DNA of 64,000 bases from RGIG7450 sp045648785. GTDB taxonomy: Bacteria; Bacillota; Clostridia; RUG12999. Position numbers and translations under genes: made by a program. Positions 15,607 to 24,330 of the stretch are shown here, piece by piece. Position 1 is the stretch's first letter. Each line of letters starts with the position of its first letter. Under the pieces are notes generated by a model that was not told the DNA's origin, searched no databases, and saw nothing but the letters and a program-made list of their open reading frames with translations. The stretch covers positions 1 to 64,000 of the forward strand of contig JAZROP010000041.1 in assembly GCA_045648785.1 (NCBI GenBank), read 5' to 3'.

Positions 15607-16533
15607 ATGAAAAAAGTCTTATCAATTCTAATGGTACTTACTCTTTGTGTAAGTGCATGCTTTGCACTTACATCATGTGGCAACAGTGCTGATTTTACAG
15701 TTGGTATCTGTCAGCTTATGGTTCACGATGCTCTCGATCAGGCAACCAAAGGCTTTGTTGATACTTTAACTGAGGAAATTGAAAAATCAGGCAAATCTGT
15801 TACATTTGATACACAGGTTGCAGGTGAAGCAAATCTTTGCACAACAGTTGTCAACACTTTCACAGCTAAAAATGTTGACTTAATTATGGCTAACGCAACT
15901 CCTGCACTTTTAGCAGCAGCTAATGTCAGCACAACAATTCCTGTGGTTGGAACATCCGTTACAGATTATGAAGATACATTTTCAGGAAATATTCCTACTA
16001 ATGTAACAGGTACCTCTGATGCTGTTCCTTTTGATGAACAGGCTAAGATGATGATTGATACACTCGGTCTTGTAGCAGGAGATAAAGTTGGCGTAATCTA
16101 TTGTACAAACGAATCTAACTCACTTATTCAGTACAATGCAGTTAAAGAACTGTTTGAAAAAGAAGGTATTGTTGTACAGGCATATACATTCTCTGAAACA
16201 ACAGAACTTCAGGCGTTAACCACTTCTGCAGCAGGAGAATGTAAAGCTATCTATGTGCCTTCTGATAATACAGTTGCTCAGAACGACACAATCGTAGGAA
16301 CAATCTGCACAGAAAAGAATGTACCGGTATTCACAAGCTACGGCGGAACAATATGCTATGCAAGCCTTGCTATTGACTATTATGAACTTGGCAGAGAAAC
16401 CGGTAAAATGGCAGCAGAAATTCTTCTTGGAACCAAAACACCTGCTGATATTGATGTTAAGACTCTTACTCCCAGTGTTGTGTATAATAACGAACTTTGT
16501 GCACAGCTCGGAATTACTGTTCCTGCTAACTAA
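15607..16533 (+). CDS. ABC transporter substrate-binding lipoprotein (COG2984 type)
   Basis: A 308-residue lipoprotein. It starts MKKVLSILMV with a hydrophobic signal and lipobox LTSC at about residue 20, so it is lipid-anchored outside the membrane. The ATG at 15607 follows GAAGGAG; an upstream in-frame ATG at 15562 has no ribosome site and would spoil the signal peptide. The body is the two-lobe fold of the COG2984 family, some members of which bind aromatic amino acids such as tryptophan. Substrate not determined. First gene of a three-gene importer with permease and ATPase behind it. Confidence 0.9.
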   Translation: MKKVLSILMVLTLCVSACFALTSCGNSADFTVGICQLMVHDALDQATKGFVDTLTEEIEKSGKSVTFDTQVAGEANLCTTVVNTFTAKNVDLIMANATPALLAAANVSTTIPVVGTSVTDYEDTFSGNIPTNVTGTSDAVPFDEQAKMMIDTLGLVAGDKVGVIYCTNESNSLIQYNAVKELFEKEGIVVQAYTFSETTELQALTTSAAGECKAIYVPSDNTVAQNDTIVGTICTEKNVPVFTSYGGTICYASLAIDYYELGRETGKMAAEILLGTKTPADIDVKTLTPSVVYNNELCAQLGITVPAN

Positions 16534-16550
16534 TTTTTTCGAGGTGAAAG

Positions 16551-17486
16551 ATGGCTTTTTTTAATGTATTGCCTGGAGCAATTGCGGAAGGGCTTATATG
16601 GGGATTGATGGCAATAGGCGTCTATATATCTTATAAAATATTAGATATTGCTGACCTTACGGTTGACGGGTCAATCTGTACAGGTGCATGCGTTTGTGTA
16701 GTTATGCTTGGAAGTGGAATGCCGGCTTGGCTTTGTGTTTTAATTGCTCTCTTTGCGGGTGCGCTTACAGGGGTTGTAACCGGTGTTTTACATACAACGC
16801 TTGGAATTCCCGCTATTCTGGCAGGTATTTTGACACAGCTTATGCTTTATTCTGTTAACTTATCAATCCTTGGCGGTAAGTCACTTATTGCGATAGATAC
16901 AAGAAATACCGATTTACTTCTTAATATGAGCAATAATTACCATGCAATTTTTGCAATAGGCATGATTATTGTGGCTGTTATTGTATGTTTGTGGCTCTTC
17001 TTTTACACAGAGGTTGGCCTGACAATAAAATCCACAGGTGACAATCCGGATATGAGCCGTGCACAAGGCGTAAATGTTAACCGTAATAAAGTTCTTGGCC
17101 TTGCAATTGCAAATGGAATTGTTGCATTGGCGGGAGCACTTCTTGCGCAGTATAAAGGCTCCGCAAATATTAACGATGGTCGCGGCGCAATTGTTATAGG
17201 TCTTGCGGCAATATTTATTGGTCTTTCGGTTTCACTGAAAATCAAGCCGAATTTTGTTATAAGCTTAATTGGTGTTATCGGCGGCGGTATTGTATATTAT
17301 ATAGTTTATAACTTTGTAATACTTATTGGTCTTAAAACTGACTATCTTAAAATGTTCTCGGCAATAATCGTTACCATTTTCCTTGCAGTACCATACCTAA
17401 AAGGAGAATATTTCAGCAAGCATAAAACTCCTGAAATAGCTGAAGATGTTTTGCAAAATGATGCAGGGGGTGGAGAAAATGCTTAA
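16551..17486 (+). CDS. ABC transporter permease (COG4120 type)
   Basis: A 311-residue membrane protein with about eight hydrophobic segments and the GDNPDMSRAQG loop typical of branched-chain amino acid/COG4120 permeases, where the coupling helix meets the ATPase. The ATG follows GAGGTG. Its last codons overlap the ATPase start by 8 nt (ATGCTTAA), suggesting coupled translation. Works with the lipoprotein upstream and the ATPase downstream. Confidence 0.92.
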   Translation: MAFFNVLPGAIAEGLIWGLMAIGVYISYKILDIADLTVDGSICTGACVCVVMLGSGMPAWLCVLIALFAGALTGVVTGVLHTTLGIPAILAGILTQLMLYSVNLSILGGKSLIAIDTRNTDLLLNMSNNYHAIFAIGMIIVAVIVCLWLFFYTEVGLTIKSTGDNPDMSRAQGVNVNRNKVLGLAIANGIVALAGALLAQYKGSANINDGRGAIVIGLAAIFIGLSVSLKIKPNFVISLIGVIGGGIVYYIVYNFVILIGLKTDYLKMFSAIIVTIFLAVPYLKGEYFSKHKTPEIAEDVLQNDAGGGENA

Positions 17487-18276
17487 AATAACAAATCTGC
17501 ATAAAACCTTTAATCCCGGAACTGTAAATGCAAAAAAAGCATTAAGCGGACTTAATCTTACACTTGAAAATGGCGATTTTGTTACCGTTATCGGTGGTAA
17601 TGGTGCAGGGAAATCCACCATGCTTAACGCGATTGCGGGAGTATGGAAGCCTGATTATGGCATGCTTGAGATTGATGGGGAGAATGTTACAAATATGCCT
17701 GAGCATAAAAGAGCAAAATTTCTCGGCAGAGTATTTCAAGACCCCATGAAAGGAACTGCTCCTGACATGGAAATTGCCGAAAACCTTTCCATTGCGGCAA
17801 GACGCGGAACAAAACGCAAGCTCAAGTGGGGAACTACACGGGCAGAAAAGGAAAATTACAAAGAACTGCTTTCTACATTGGAACTTGGTCTTGAGGAAAG
17901 ACTTTCGTGCAAAGTTGGACTTCTTTCGGGAGGACAAAGGCAGGCAGTTACGCTTTTGATGGCAACACTTAACCGCCCAAAGCTTCTCTTGCTTGATGAG
18001 CATACAGCCGCACTTGACCCCAAAACAGCAGCTAAGGTGCTTGAAATTACAAATAAACTTGTAAAAGAAAACAATCTGACAACACTTATGATTACACATA
18101 ATATGCAGGACGCCATTACATATGGTAACCGTCTTATTATGATGGATGAGGGAAGAATCGTTGTTGATGTTTCCGGTGAAGAGAAAAAGAAACTGACAAT
18201 TCCGCAACTTCTCGGACTTTTTGAAAAAGCAAGCGGAAATGTGTTCACAAGTGATAAGGTTATGCTTTCAAAATAA
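17479..18276 (+). CDS. ABC transporter ATP-binding protein (COG1101 type)
   Basis: A 265-residue ATPase of the importer. Walker A GGNGAGKST (about 40-48), signature LSGGQRQA (about 150), Walker B LLLLDEH (about 170) and the switch His in MITHNM are all present. The start is ATG 17479 (MLKITNLHKTF), with AGGGGGTG ahead of it, inside the end of the permease gene; a further upstream ATG would give a non-family N-terminus. Last gene of the operon, followed by a terminator. Confidence 0.95.
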   Translation: MLKITNLHKTFNPGTVNAKKALSGLNLTLENGDFVTVIGGNGAGKSTMLNAIAGVWKPDYGMLEIDGENVTNMPEHKRAKFLGRVFQDPMKGTAPDMEIAENLSIAARRGTKRKLKWGTTRAEKENYKELLSTLELGLEERLSCKVGLLSGGQRQAVTLLMATLNRPKLLLLDEHTAALDPKTAAKVLEITNKLVKENNLTTLMITHNMQDAITYGNRLIMMDEGRIVVDVSGEEKKKLTIPQLLGLFEKASGNVFTSDKVMLSK

Positions 18277-18279
18277 TTT

Positions 18280-18316
18280 AAAAAGCTCTGTTCTATGCTG
18301 AACAGAGCTTTTTGTT
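18280..18316 (+). terminator. Terminator of the ABC importer operon
   Basis: AAAAAGCTCTGTT (18280-18292) pairs with AACAGAGCTTTTT (18301-18313) around an 8-nt loop. Confidence 0.88.
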
Positions 18317-18375
18317 ATTAATAGAAATTTACTATTGCATTATTGGAAAATATGTAATTTTCTGCACAGCTTCGG

Positions 18376-19539
18376 CTATTTATTCACAAATTCGTCAATG
18401 AGTGAGATAGCTTTCTGAAGGTTTTCAAGTGAATAACAGTAGGAGGCACGGAAGAAACCTTCGCCGCTTTCGCCGAAAGCATTGCCGGGTACTACGGCAA
18501 CCTTTTTTTCAAAAAGTAGTTTTTCGCAAAAATCTTCACTTGTTAAGCCTGTTTTCTGAATAGAGGGGAATACATAAAATGCACCCTCGGGTTCAAAACA
18601 ATCAAGTCCAATTTTGCGGAAAGAATCAACAACAAATCTGCGACGATAGTTATATTCATCTTTCATTTGTTCAATGTCGTTATCTCCGTTGTCAAGAGCA
18701 TCAATGGCAGCATACTGACTGGTTGTCGGAGCGCTCATGATAGCATACTGATGGATTTTTGTCATTGCGCCGACAATTTCTTTAGGTCCTGTTGCAAAAC
18801 CAAGTCTCCATCCTGTCATAGCGTAAGATTTTGAAAAACCATTAATAATTACAGTTCTATCGTACATACCGGGAATAGATGCAATAGAAACATGTGGGGT
18901 ATCGGTATATGTAAGCTCACCATATATTTCGTCCGACAGAACAAAAACATTGCTTTCGCGCAAAACTTCTGCAATTTTCTCAAGGTCTTCTTTTGTCATA
19001 ATTCCGCCTGTTGGATTATTTGGATAGGGTAGGATAAGTAGCTTTGTTTTAGGTGTTATAGCAGCTTTTAAAGCCTCGGTAGTAAGCTTGAATTTATCCT
19101 TTGCATATGTTCTGATAGGAACGGGAATTCCGCCTGCAAGAACTGTCATTGGTGTATAACATACAAAGCTTGGTTCTGGAATAAGAACTTCATCGCCGGG
19201 ATTGACAAGTGCGCGTATGCATTGGTCAATGCCCTCGCTTCCGCCAACAGTAACAAGAATCTGTGATGTATAGTCATAGTCAAGATTAAACCGTCTTGAC
19301 ATGTAGTTTGAAATTGATTTTCTAAGCTCTAAAAGGCCCCAGTTGGAGGTGTAGTGTGTATTTCCAAACTCAAGTGAACGAATACCTGTTTTACGGACAT
19401 GCCAAGGAGTAACGAAATCAGGCTCTCCCACACCGAGGGAAATAGCATCTTCCATCTCGGTTACTATGTCAAAAAATTTTCTTATTCCGGAAGGTTTTAT
19501 GCTTTTAACCTTTTCGGAAAGAAATATATTATAATCCAT
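18376..19539 (-). CDS. PLP-dependent class I/II aminotransferase
   Basis: A 387-residue fold-type I aminotransferase. It shows the N-terminal region LGVGEPDFVTP, the PNNPTGG motif (about 175), and the PLP lysine in GFSKSYAMTGWRLG (about 232). It transfers amino groups between an amino acid and a 2-oxo acid; the PatA/aspartate-aminotransferase-like group is likely, but the donor is unknown. It overlaps by one base the Lrp-type regulator upstream, a common pairing in which the regulator senses an amino acid and controls its metabolism. Confidence 0.92.
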   Translation of the reverse strand: MDYNIFLSEKVKSIKPSGIRKFFDIVTEMEDAISLGVGEPDFVTPWHVRKTGIRSLEFGNTHYTSNWGLLELRKSISNYMSRRFNLDYDYTSQILVTVGGSEGIDQCIRALVNPGDEVLIPEPSFVCYTPMTVLAGGIPVPIRTYAKDKFKLTTEALKAAITPKTKLLILPYPNNPTGGIMTKEDLEKIAEVLRESNVFVLSDEIYGELTYTDTPHVSIASIPGMYDRTVIINGFSKSYAMTGWRLGFATGPKEIVGAMTKIHQYAIMSAPTTSQYAAIDALDNGDNDIEQMKDEYNYRRRFVVDSFRKIGLDCFEPEGAFYVFPSIQKTGLTSEDFCEKLLFEKKVAVVPGNAFGESGEGFFRASYCYSLENLQKAISLIDEFVNK

Positions 19540-20021
19540 TATGAAATTACCTGCCTGTTATCTTTGTTTTGTCCTACAAAAACAGTACCATTATCTTTGT
19601 AGCGTTTAAGAATGAAATGTGTTGCAGTGCTGATAACGCCATCAATTGTGGCAAGTGTACCCGAAACAAAAAGTGCAACATCTTTTAAGGATTTATCCTT
19701 TACGGTAACCAACATATCATAGCCGCCAGACATAAGATATAGTGTTTCAACCTGTGGGTACTGGTATATTCTTTCGGCTACTGCATCAAAACCTTTGCCC
19801 TGCTGAGGAGTTATTTTAAGCTCAATCAGAGCAGTTGTTTCTTTTGTTTCTGATTTATCCCAGTTAATTATTGCATGATAACCAAGGAGAGTACCATCCT
19901 TTTTGGCGGCGTCAATTATATTTTTAACTTCATTAACATCTGTATCAACCATAACCGCGACCTGCTCGGGAGTGAGCAGACAGTTGCCCTCTAAAATTTT
20001 AAGTATTTTGTCTTTTAACAT
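19539..20021 (-). CDS. Lrp/AsnC family transcriptional regulator
   Basis: A 160-residue regulator: N-terminal winged helix (about 1-55, with LLTPEQVAVMVDTDVNEVKN) and a C-terminal RAM domain (about 65-150) that binds small ligands, usually amino acids, and drives oligomerisation. The ATG follows TTGGAGTGA. Its stop overlaps the aminotransferase start, so the two form an operon. It lies divergent from the glycogen operon. Confidence 0.93.
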   Translation of the reverse strand: MLKDKILKILEGNCLLTPEQVAVMVDTDVNEVKNIIDAAKKDGTLLGYHAIINWDKSETKETTALIELKITPQQGKGFDAVAERIYQYPQVETLYLMSGGYDMLVTVKDKSLKDVALFVSGTLATIDGVISTATHFILKRYKDNGTVFVGQNKDNRQVIS

Positions 20022-20093
20022 TTGTTTTCACTCCAAAAAATTATTTTTTATCATTATAATTATTTTATATTTTATTATTTTATATTGTATTAT

Positions 20094-20123
20094 ATTATAT
20101 CGTAAACAACCCTTTAAAGTCAA
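20094..20123 (-). promoter_or_regulatory. Promoter of the Lrp-aminotransferase operon
   Basis: TTGACT (20118-20123), 18 nt, TATAAT (20094-20099) on the minus strand. The rest of the 184-nt divergent gap is nearly pure A/T. On the plus strand a TATAAT at 20166 has no good partner element, so the glg promoter is not resolved. Confidence 0.6.
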
Positions 20124-20205
20124 TATTTTTTGTTATATTAATGTATTTTTGCCCACGCCCGATAATATAATATATTTGTTAGAATGTTTGCAAAGGACTG
20201 ATTTT

Positions 20206-22050
20206 GTGGATTATGTAAATAGTTTCTTGAGTGGAAAATCAAAAAACGCATATGAATTTTTTGGCTGTCATAAGACTGAGAACGGATTTGTATTCAGAGT
20301 ATGGGCACCACAGGCAAAAAGTGTGCGAATAGTAGGTGATTTCAATTTTTGGGATGATGATACGGATTATATGGAGAAAATCCATGGCGGAATATGGGAG
20401 GGAAAAATAGATGGTGCCAAAATTTTTGATAACTATAAATTTGTTATTGAAAAAATAAGCGGTGAAAAAGTACTTAAAAGCGATCCTTTTGCATTTCATA
20501 GTTGTACACGCCCCGATAATGCAAGTAAAATTTATTCTACAGACAACTTTAAGTGGAGTGACGGAGAATATATAAAAAAAAGAAAAAATCCGCTTGTGTC
20601 ACCTTTGAATATATATGAGGTGCATTTTGGTTCATGGCAGCGATATGCGGACGGAAATACACTTAACTACAGAGAAATGGCAGACCGGCTTAGCAGTTAT
20701 GTAGCTGAGATGGGGTATACTCATATTGAACTTTTACCAATATCGGAATACCCATTTGATCCATCATGGGGATATCAGGTTACAGGATATTATGCACCCA
20801 CCTCCAGATATGGTACGCCGGAGGATTTTGCATATTTTGTAAATAAGTGTCATGAGATGGGTATTGGTGTGATTTTAGATTGGGTGGGAGCCCATTTTCC
20901 AAAAGATGAAAATGGACTTTATGAGTTTGACGGAAGTTATTGTTTTGAATATTCAGACCCACTTAAAAGAGAGCATCCCGAATGGAACACGAGAATTTTT
21001 GATTATGGAAAAAATGAAGTAAAATCATTCCTCATTTCAAACATAACTTTTTGGCAGAAAGTGTATCATATAGATGGCTTCAGAGTTGATGCAGTTGCAT
21101 CAATGCTCTATCTTGATTATGGAAAACAGGGTGGACAGTGGCGACCAAATAAAGAGGGTGGAAATATTAATAATGATGCTATTGAGTTTTTACAACAGCT
21201 CAACCGGTCTGCATTTGAAATTAATGAAAATGTTCTTATGATAGCAGAAGAGTCAACAGCGTTTCCTCTTGTGACAAAACCACCTGAGGATGGGGGACTG
21301 GGTTTTAATTTTAAATGGAATATGGGCTGGATGAATGACATACTTGATTATCTCTCTTCAGACCCGCTTTTCAGAAAAGGTAAACATAGTGCACTAACCT
21401 TTCCTTTTTTCTATGCATTTTCAGAAAACTATATTCTGCCTATTTCACATGATGAGGTTGTGTATGGGAAAAAATCTATGATAAACAAAATACCGGCAGA
21501 ATACGAAGAAAAATTTGATACACTCCGGGCATTTTACGCATATATGGTTGCTCATCCGGGGAAAAAACTTTCATTTATGGGAAATGAATTTGGGCAGTTT
21601 AAAGAATGGGATTTTTCAAAAGAGCTTGACTGGAATCTCCTCAGCTTCGATAAACATAAAAAACTTTATCTTTTTATAAAACAACTAAATCAATTTTATC
21701 TCACCAGTAGCGAACTATGGGAAAATGATACTGACTGGACTGGATTTAAATGGATTGTAAGCGATGACAGGGACAACAGTGTTATTGCTTTCAGGAGAAT
21801 TAATAAGAAGGGTGAGGAGATTATTTGTGTTTGTAATTTTTGCCCGGTTTTACGAAAAGGGTACAGAATTGGAGTGCCGGAAAAAGGCATATATAAGCCG
21901 GTTTTAAACTCGGACAGAAAAATTTATGGTGGTGGCGGAACAAGACTTAGAAAGGTTAAATCCGCTGAAAAAGAGTCGCATGGATTTCCTTTCAGTATTA
22001 GTCTTACGCTTCCGCCACTGTCAACAGTATATTACAAATCAGAGAGGTGA
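20206..22050 (+). CDS. glgB: 1,4-alpha-glucan branching enzyme
   Basis: A 614-residue GH13 branching enzyme that makes alpha-1,6 branches in glycogen. The N-terminal CBM48 region (about 15-110, FRVWAPQAKSVRIVGDFNFW) precedes the barrel with the catalytic residues: Asp in GFRVDAVASM, Glu in MIAEEST, and Asp in SHDEVVYG. The start is GTG at 20206, with AAAGGA 8 nt before it. The reading frame stays open upstream to 19903, but that part lies across the divergent promoter and Lrp gene. First gene of the glycogen operon; the next gene starts 4 nt after its stop. Confidence 0.95.
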   Translation: MDYVNSFLSGKSKNAYEFFGCHKTENGFVFRVWAPQAKSVRIVGDFNFWDDDTDYMEKIHGGIWEGKIDGAKIFDNYKFVIEKISGEKVLKSDPFAFHSCTRPDNASKIYSTDNFKWSDGEYIKKRKNPLVSPLNIYEVHFGSWQRYADGNTLNYREMADRLSSYVAEMGYTHIELLPISEYPFDPSWGYQVTGYYAPTSRYGTPEDFAYFVNKCHEMGIGVILDWVGAHFPKDENGLYEFDGSYCFEYSDPLKREHPEWNTRIFDYGKNEVKSFLISNITFWQKVYHIDGFRVDAVASMLYLDYGKQGGQWRPNKEGGNINNDAIEFLQQLNRSAFEINENVLMIAEESTAFPLVTKPPEDGGLGFNFKWNMGWMNDILDYLSSDPLFRKGKHSALTFPFFYAFSENYILPISHDEVVYGKKSMINKIPAEYEEKFDTLRAFYAYMVAHPGKKLSFMGNEFGQFKEWDFSKELDWNLLSFDKHKKLYLFIKQLNQFYLTSSELWENDTDWTGFKWIVSDDRDNSVIAFRRINKKGEEIICVCNFCPVLRKGYRIGVPEKGIYKPVLNSDRKIYGGGGTRLRKVKSAEKESHGFPFSISLTLPPLSTVYYKSER

Positions 22051-22054
22051 AATA

Positions 22055-23200
22055 ATGCTTGGAATGAAGAAAAAATGTATTGCAATGCTGCTTGCCGGCG
22101 GACAGGGAAGCAGACTAACAGTTCTTACTGAAAAAACTGCAAAACCTGCCGTACCTTTCGGTGGTAAGTACAGAATAATTGACTTTCCGCTTTCTAACTG
22201 TGTAAATTCAGGTATTGATACGGTTGGGATTATGACGCAGTATCAGCCGCTTGAGCTTAATGAATATATTGGCAACGGTAGACCGTGGGGACTTAGCAGT
22301 AATTTCGGTGGGGCACATATACTGCCGCCTTATTCACGCAGTAAAAAAAGCGAATGGTATTCGGGGACGGCAAATGCCATATATCAGAACAGATATTTTG
22401 TGGACAGGTATAATCCCGAATATATTGTAGTTTTATCGGGTGACCAGATATACAAAATGAATTATGCACAAATGCTGGACTTTCATAGAAAAAACGATGC
22501 TGAATGTACAATAGCGGTACTGGATGTTCCATTGAGCGAGGCGTCAAGATTTGGTATTATGAACTGTCGAGATAACGGTCAAATTTATGAATTTGAAGAA
22601 AAGCCCCAAAAACCTAAAAGCACCAAAGCATCTATGGGAGTATATATTTTTAATTGGAAAATACTGAGAGAATATTTGAAAAAGGATGCAAAGGACCCAT
22701 TTTCAGATAATGACTTTGGAAAAAACATAATTCCTACCATGCTTGCTGATGGAAAAAGAATGTTTGCATATCTGTTCGACGGTTATTGGCGGGATGTAGG
22801 AACAATAGAAAGTCTCTGGGAGGCTAATATGGATCTTCTTTCGGAAAATGGAGGAGTAAAGCTCGAGGAACATGGGTTTAAAATTTATTCACGCAATTAT
22901 GCACAGCCTCCGGCATTTATAGCAAAAACAGGGAAAATTTACAATTCAATGATTGCAGAAGGTTGCTGCATAAATGGCATTGTGAAAAATTCTGTTGTCT
23001 CGGTAGGTTGCAGGGTTGAAGATGGGGCGGTGGTAGAAAATAGTGTAATTATGCCGGGTGTTATTATTGGAAAAAAATGCAAAGTTTATTATTCTGTTGT
23101 AGGCGAGAAAAGTAAAATTTCAGATGGGGTGACAATCGGACAATCGGATGGTGGAAAAGAAAACATATTTGTTGTTGGCAAAAATAAAATAATAAATTGA
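22055..23200 (+). CDS. glgC: Glucose-1-phosphate adenylyltransferase, catalytic subunit
   Basis: A 381-residue ADP-glucose pyrophosphorylase. It has the nucleotide motif LAGGQGSRL, KPAVPFGGKYRIIDF (substrate and activator region), the Asp of SGDQIYKMNY, the FEEKP glucose-1-phosphate motif, and a C-terminal left-handed beta-helix. It makes ADP-glucose, the committed step of glycogen synthesis. Start ATG at 22055, with GAGAGGTGA inside the end of glgB; an in-frame GTG at 21926 would overlap glgB by 125 nt and is rejected. Confidence 0.96.
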   Translation: MLGMKKKCIAMLLAGGQGSRLTVLTEKTAKPAVPFGGKYRIIDFPLSNCVNSGIDTVGIMTQYQPLELNEYIGNGRPWGLSSNFGGAHILPPYSRSKKSEWYSGTANAIYQNRYFVDRYNPEYIVVLSGDQIYKMNYAQMLDFHRKNDAECTIAVLDVPLSEASRFGIMNCRDNGQIYEFEEKPQKPKSTKASMGVYIFNWKILREYLKKDAKDPFSDNDFGKNIIPTMLADGKRMFAYLFDGYWRDVGTIESLWEANMDLLSENGGVKLEEHGFKIYSRNYAQPPAFIAKTGKIYNSMIAEGCCINGIVKNSVVSVGCRVEDGAVVENSVIMPGVIIGKKCKVYYSVVGEKSKISDGVTIGQSDGGKENIFVVGKNKIIN

Positions 23201-23217
23201 GATGAGGGCATTATAAT

Positions 23218-24315
23218 ATGAAAGCAACAGGAATTATTTTTTCAAATATATATGACAGTGTAATGGGGGAGCTTACTAAAAAGCGTGCAGTGGCATCTCT
23301 TCCAATTGGAGGCAGGTACAGACTAATAGATTTTATGCTGTCCAATATGGCAAATTCGGGAATATATTCAGTAGGAGTACTGACTAAATATAACTACCGT
23401 TCTCTGCTTGACCATCTTGGTAGCGGAAGTGAATGGGATTTGAACAGAAAAAACGGAGGGCTTTTTATTCTGCCTCCGTTTACCTCAGGAGACTTAGCTG
23501 AACCCAGAGGTAAATTTGAAGCAATGTATAACGCAATACCTTTTTTAAACAGAGTAAAAACTGATTATGTTATACTTTGTGATGCTTCAGTGGTATGTAA
23601 GGTTGATTTTGAAAAAATTCTTGACAATCATATTGCTTCAGGGGTAGATATTACAGCTGTTGCAAGTGTTGAAAAAGATTATAAGTGTGATGAAAAGGAT
23701 GTAACATTTGAGATATCCGGGGACAAAATTAATGAAATTTCAATAGGATACAGAAGTAAGAAAAACTGTCCTGTAAGTATGGGTATTTATGTAATAAAAA
23801 GAAGTCAGCTGATTGAGGCTGCGGAGGAATTTGTAAGCAAAGGCAGATACAGCTTTGAAAAGGATTATATGCAGGCAGGATTTTTAAGTGGTGAACTTAA
23901 AGTAAACCTTTATCTATTTGATGGAATTGTTCTTAGAAACCGGAATATAGAATCATATTTTAAAAATAATATCCGGCTTATGGAGGAAAAAGTTAGAAAA
24001 GAAATTTTCAGTCGTGAAATGCCGGTATATACAAAAGTAAGGTATGAAGTGCCCACCTTATACGGTGAAATGTGCAATGTAAATGACTGCTTTGTTGCTG
24101 ATGGATGTAAAATACTTGGAGAAGCAGAAAATTCGGTTATCTTCCGTGATGTTGTTCTGGAAGAGGGTGCACGCGTTAAAAACTGCATTATAATGCAGGG
24201 TGTAAAGGTTTCTAAAGGTGCGGATATAGAAAATGCAATTGTTGAAAAAAATACTGTTGTAAACGAAAATGAAATTTTCAGAGGAGCTGAGAATTCTCCT
24301 GTTATTGTAAGATAG
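23218..24315 (+). CDS. glgD: Glucose-1-phosphate adenylyltransferase regulatory subunit
   Basis: A 365-residue paralogue of GlgC. It keeps the overall fold (GGRYRLIDFMLSNM, beta-helix C-terminus) but lacks the GGxGxRL nucleotide loop; the N-terminus instead begins KATGIIFSNIYDS. It is therefore the non-catalytic GlgD partner that, in Firmicutes, forms a heterotetramer with GlgC and modifies its activity. It follows glgC by 17 nt, so both subunits are made together. Confidence 0.95.
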   Translation: MKATGIIFSNIYDSVMGELTKKRAVASLPIGGRYRLIDFMLSNMANSGIYSVGVLTKYNYRSLLDHLGSGSEWDLNRKNGGLFILPPFTSGDLAEPRGKFEAMYNAIPFLNRVKTDYVILCDASVVCKVDFEKILDNHIASGVDITAVASVEKDYKCDEKDVTFEISGDKINEISIGYRSKKNCPVSMGIYVIKRSQLIEAAEEFVSKGRYSFEKDYMQAGFLSGELKVNLYLFDGIVLRNRNIESYFKNNIRLMEEKVRKEIFSREMPVYTKVRYEVPTLYGEMCNVNDCFVADGCKILGEAENSVIFRDVVLEEGARVKNCIIMQGVKVSKGADIENAIVEKNTVVNENEIFRGAENSPVIVR

Positions 24316-24330
24316 AAAAGAGGAAAAATT

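Noticed and set aside
17542..18207. 221-codon minus-strand frame inside the ABC ATPase gene
   Set aside because: Composition rich in Cys, His and Lys with no domain; the opposite strand encodes a complete ATPase.
19903..20205. N-terminal extension of GlgB by about 101 codons
   Set aside because: It would overlap the Lrp gene and its promoter, and its sequence is low-complexity A/T-derived; GTG 20206 has a proper ribosome site.
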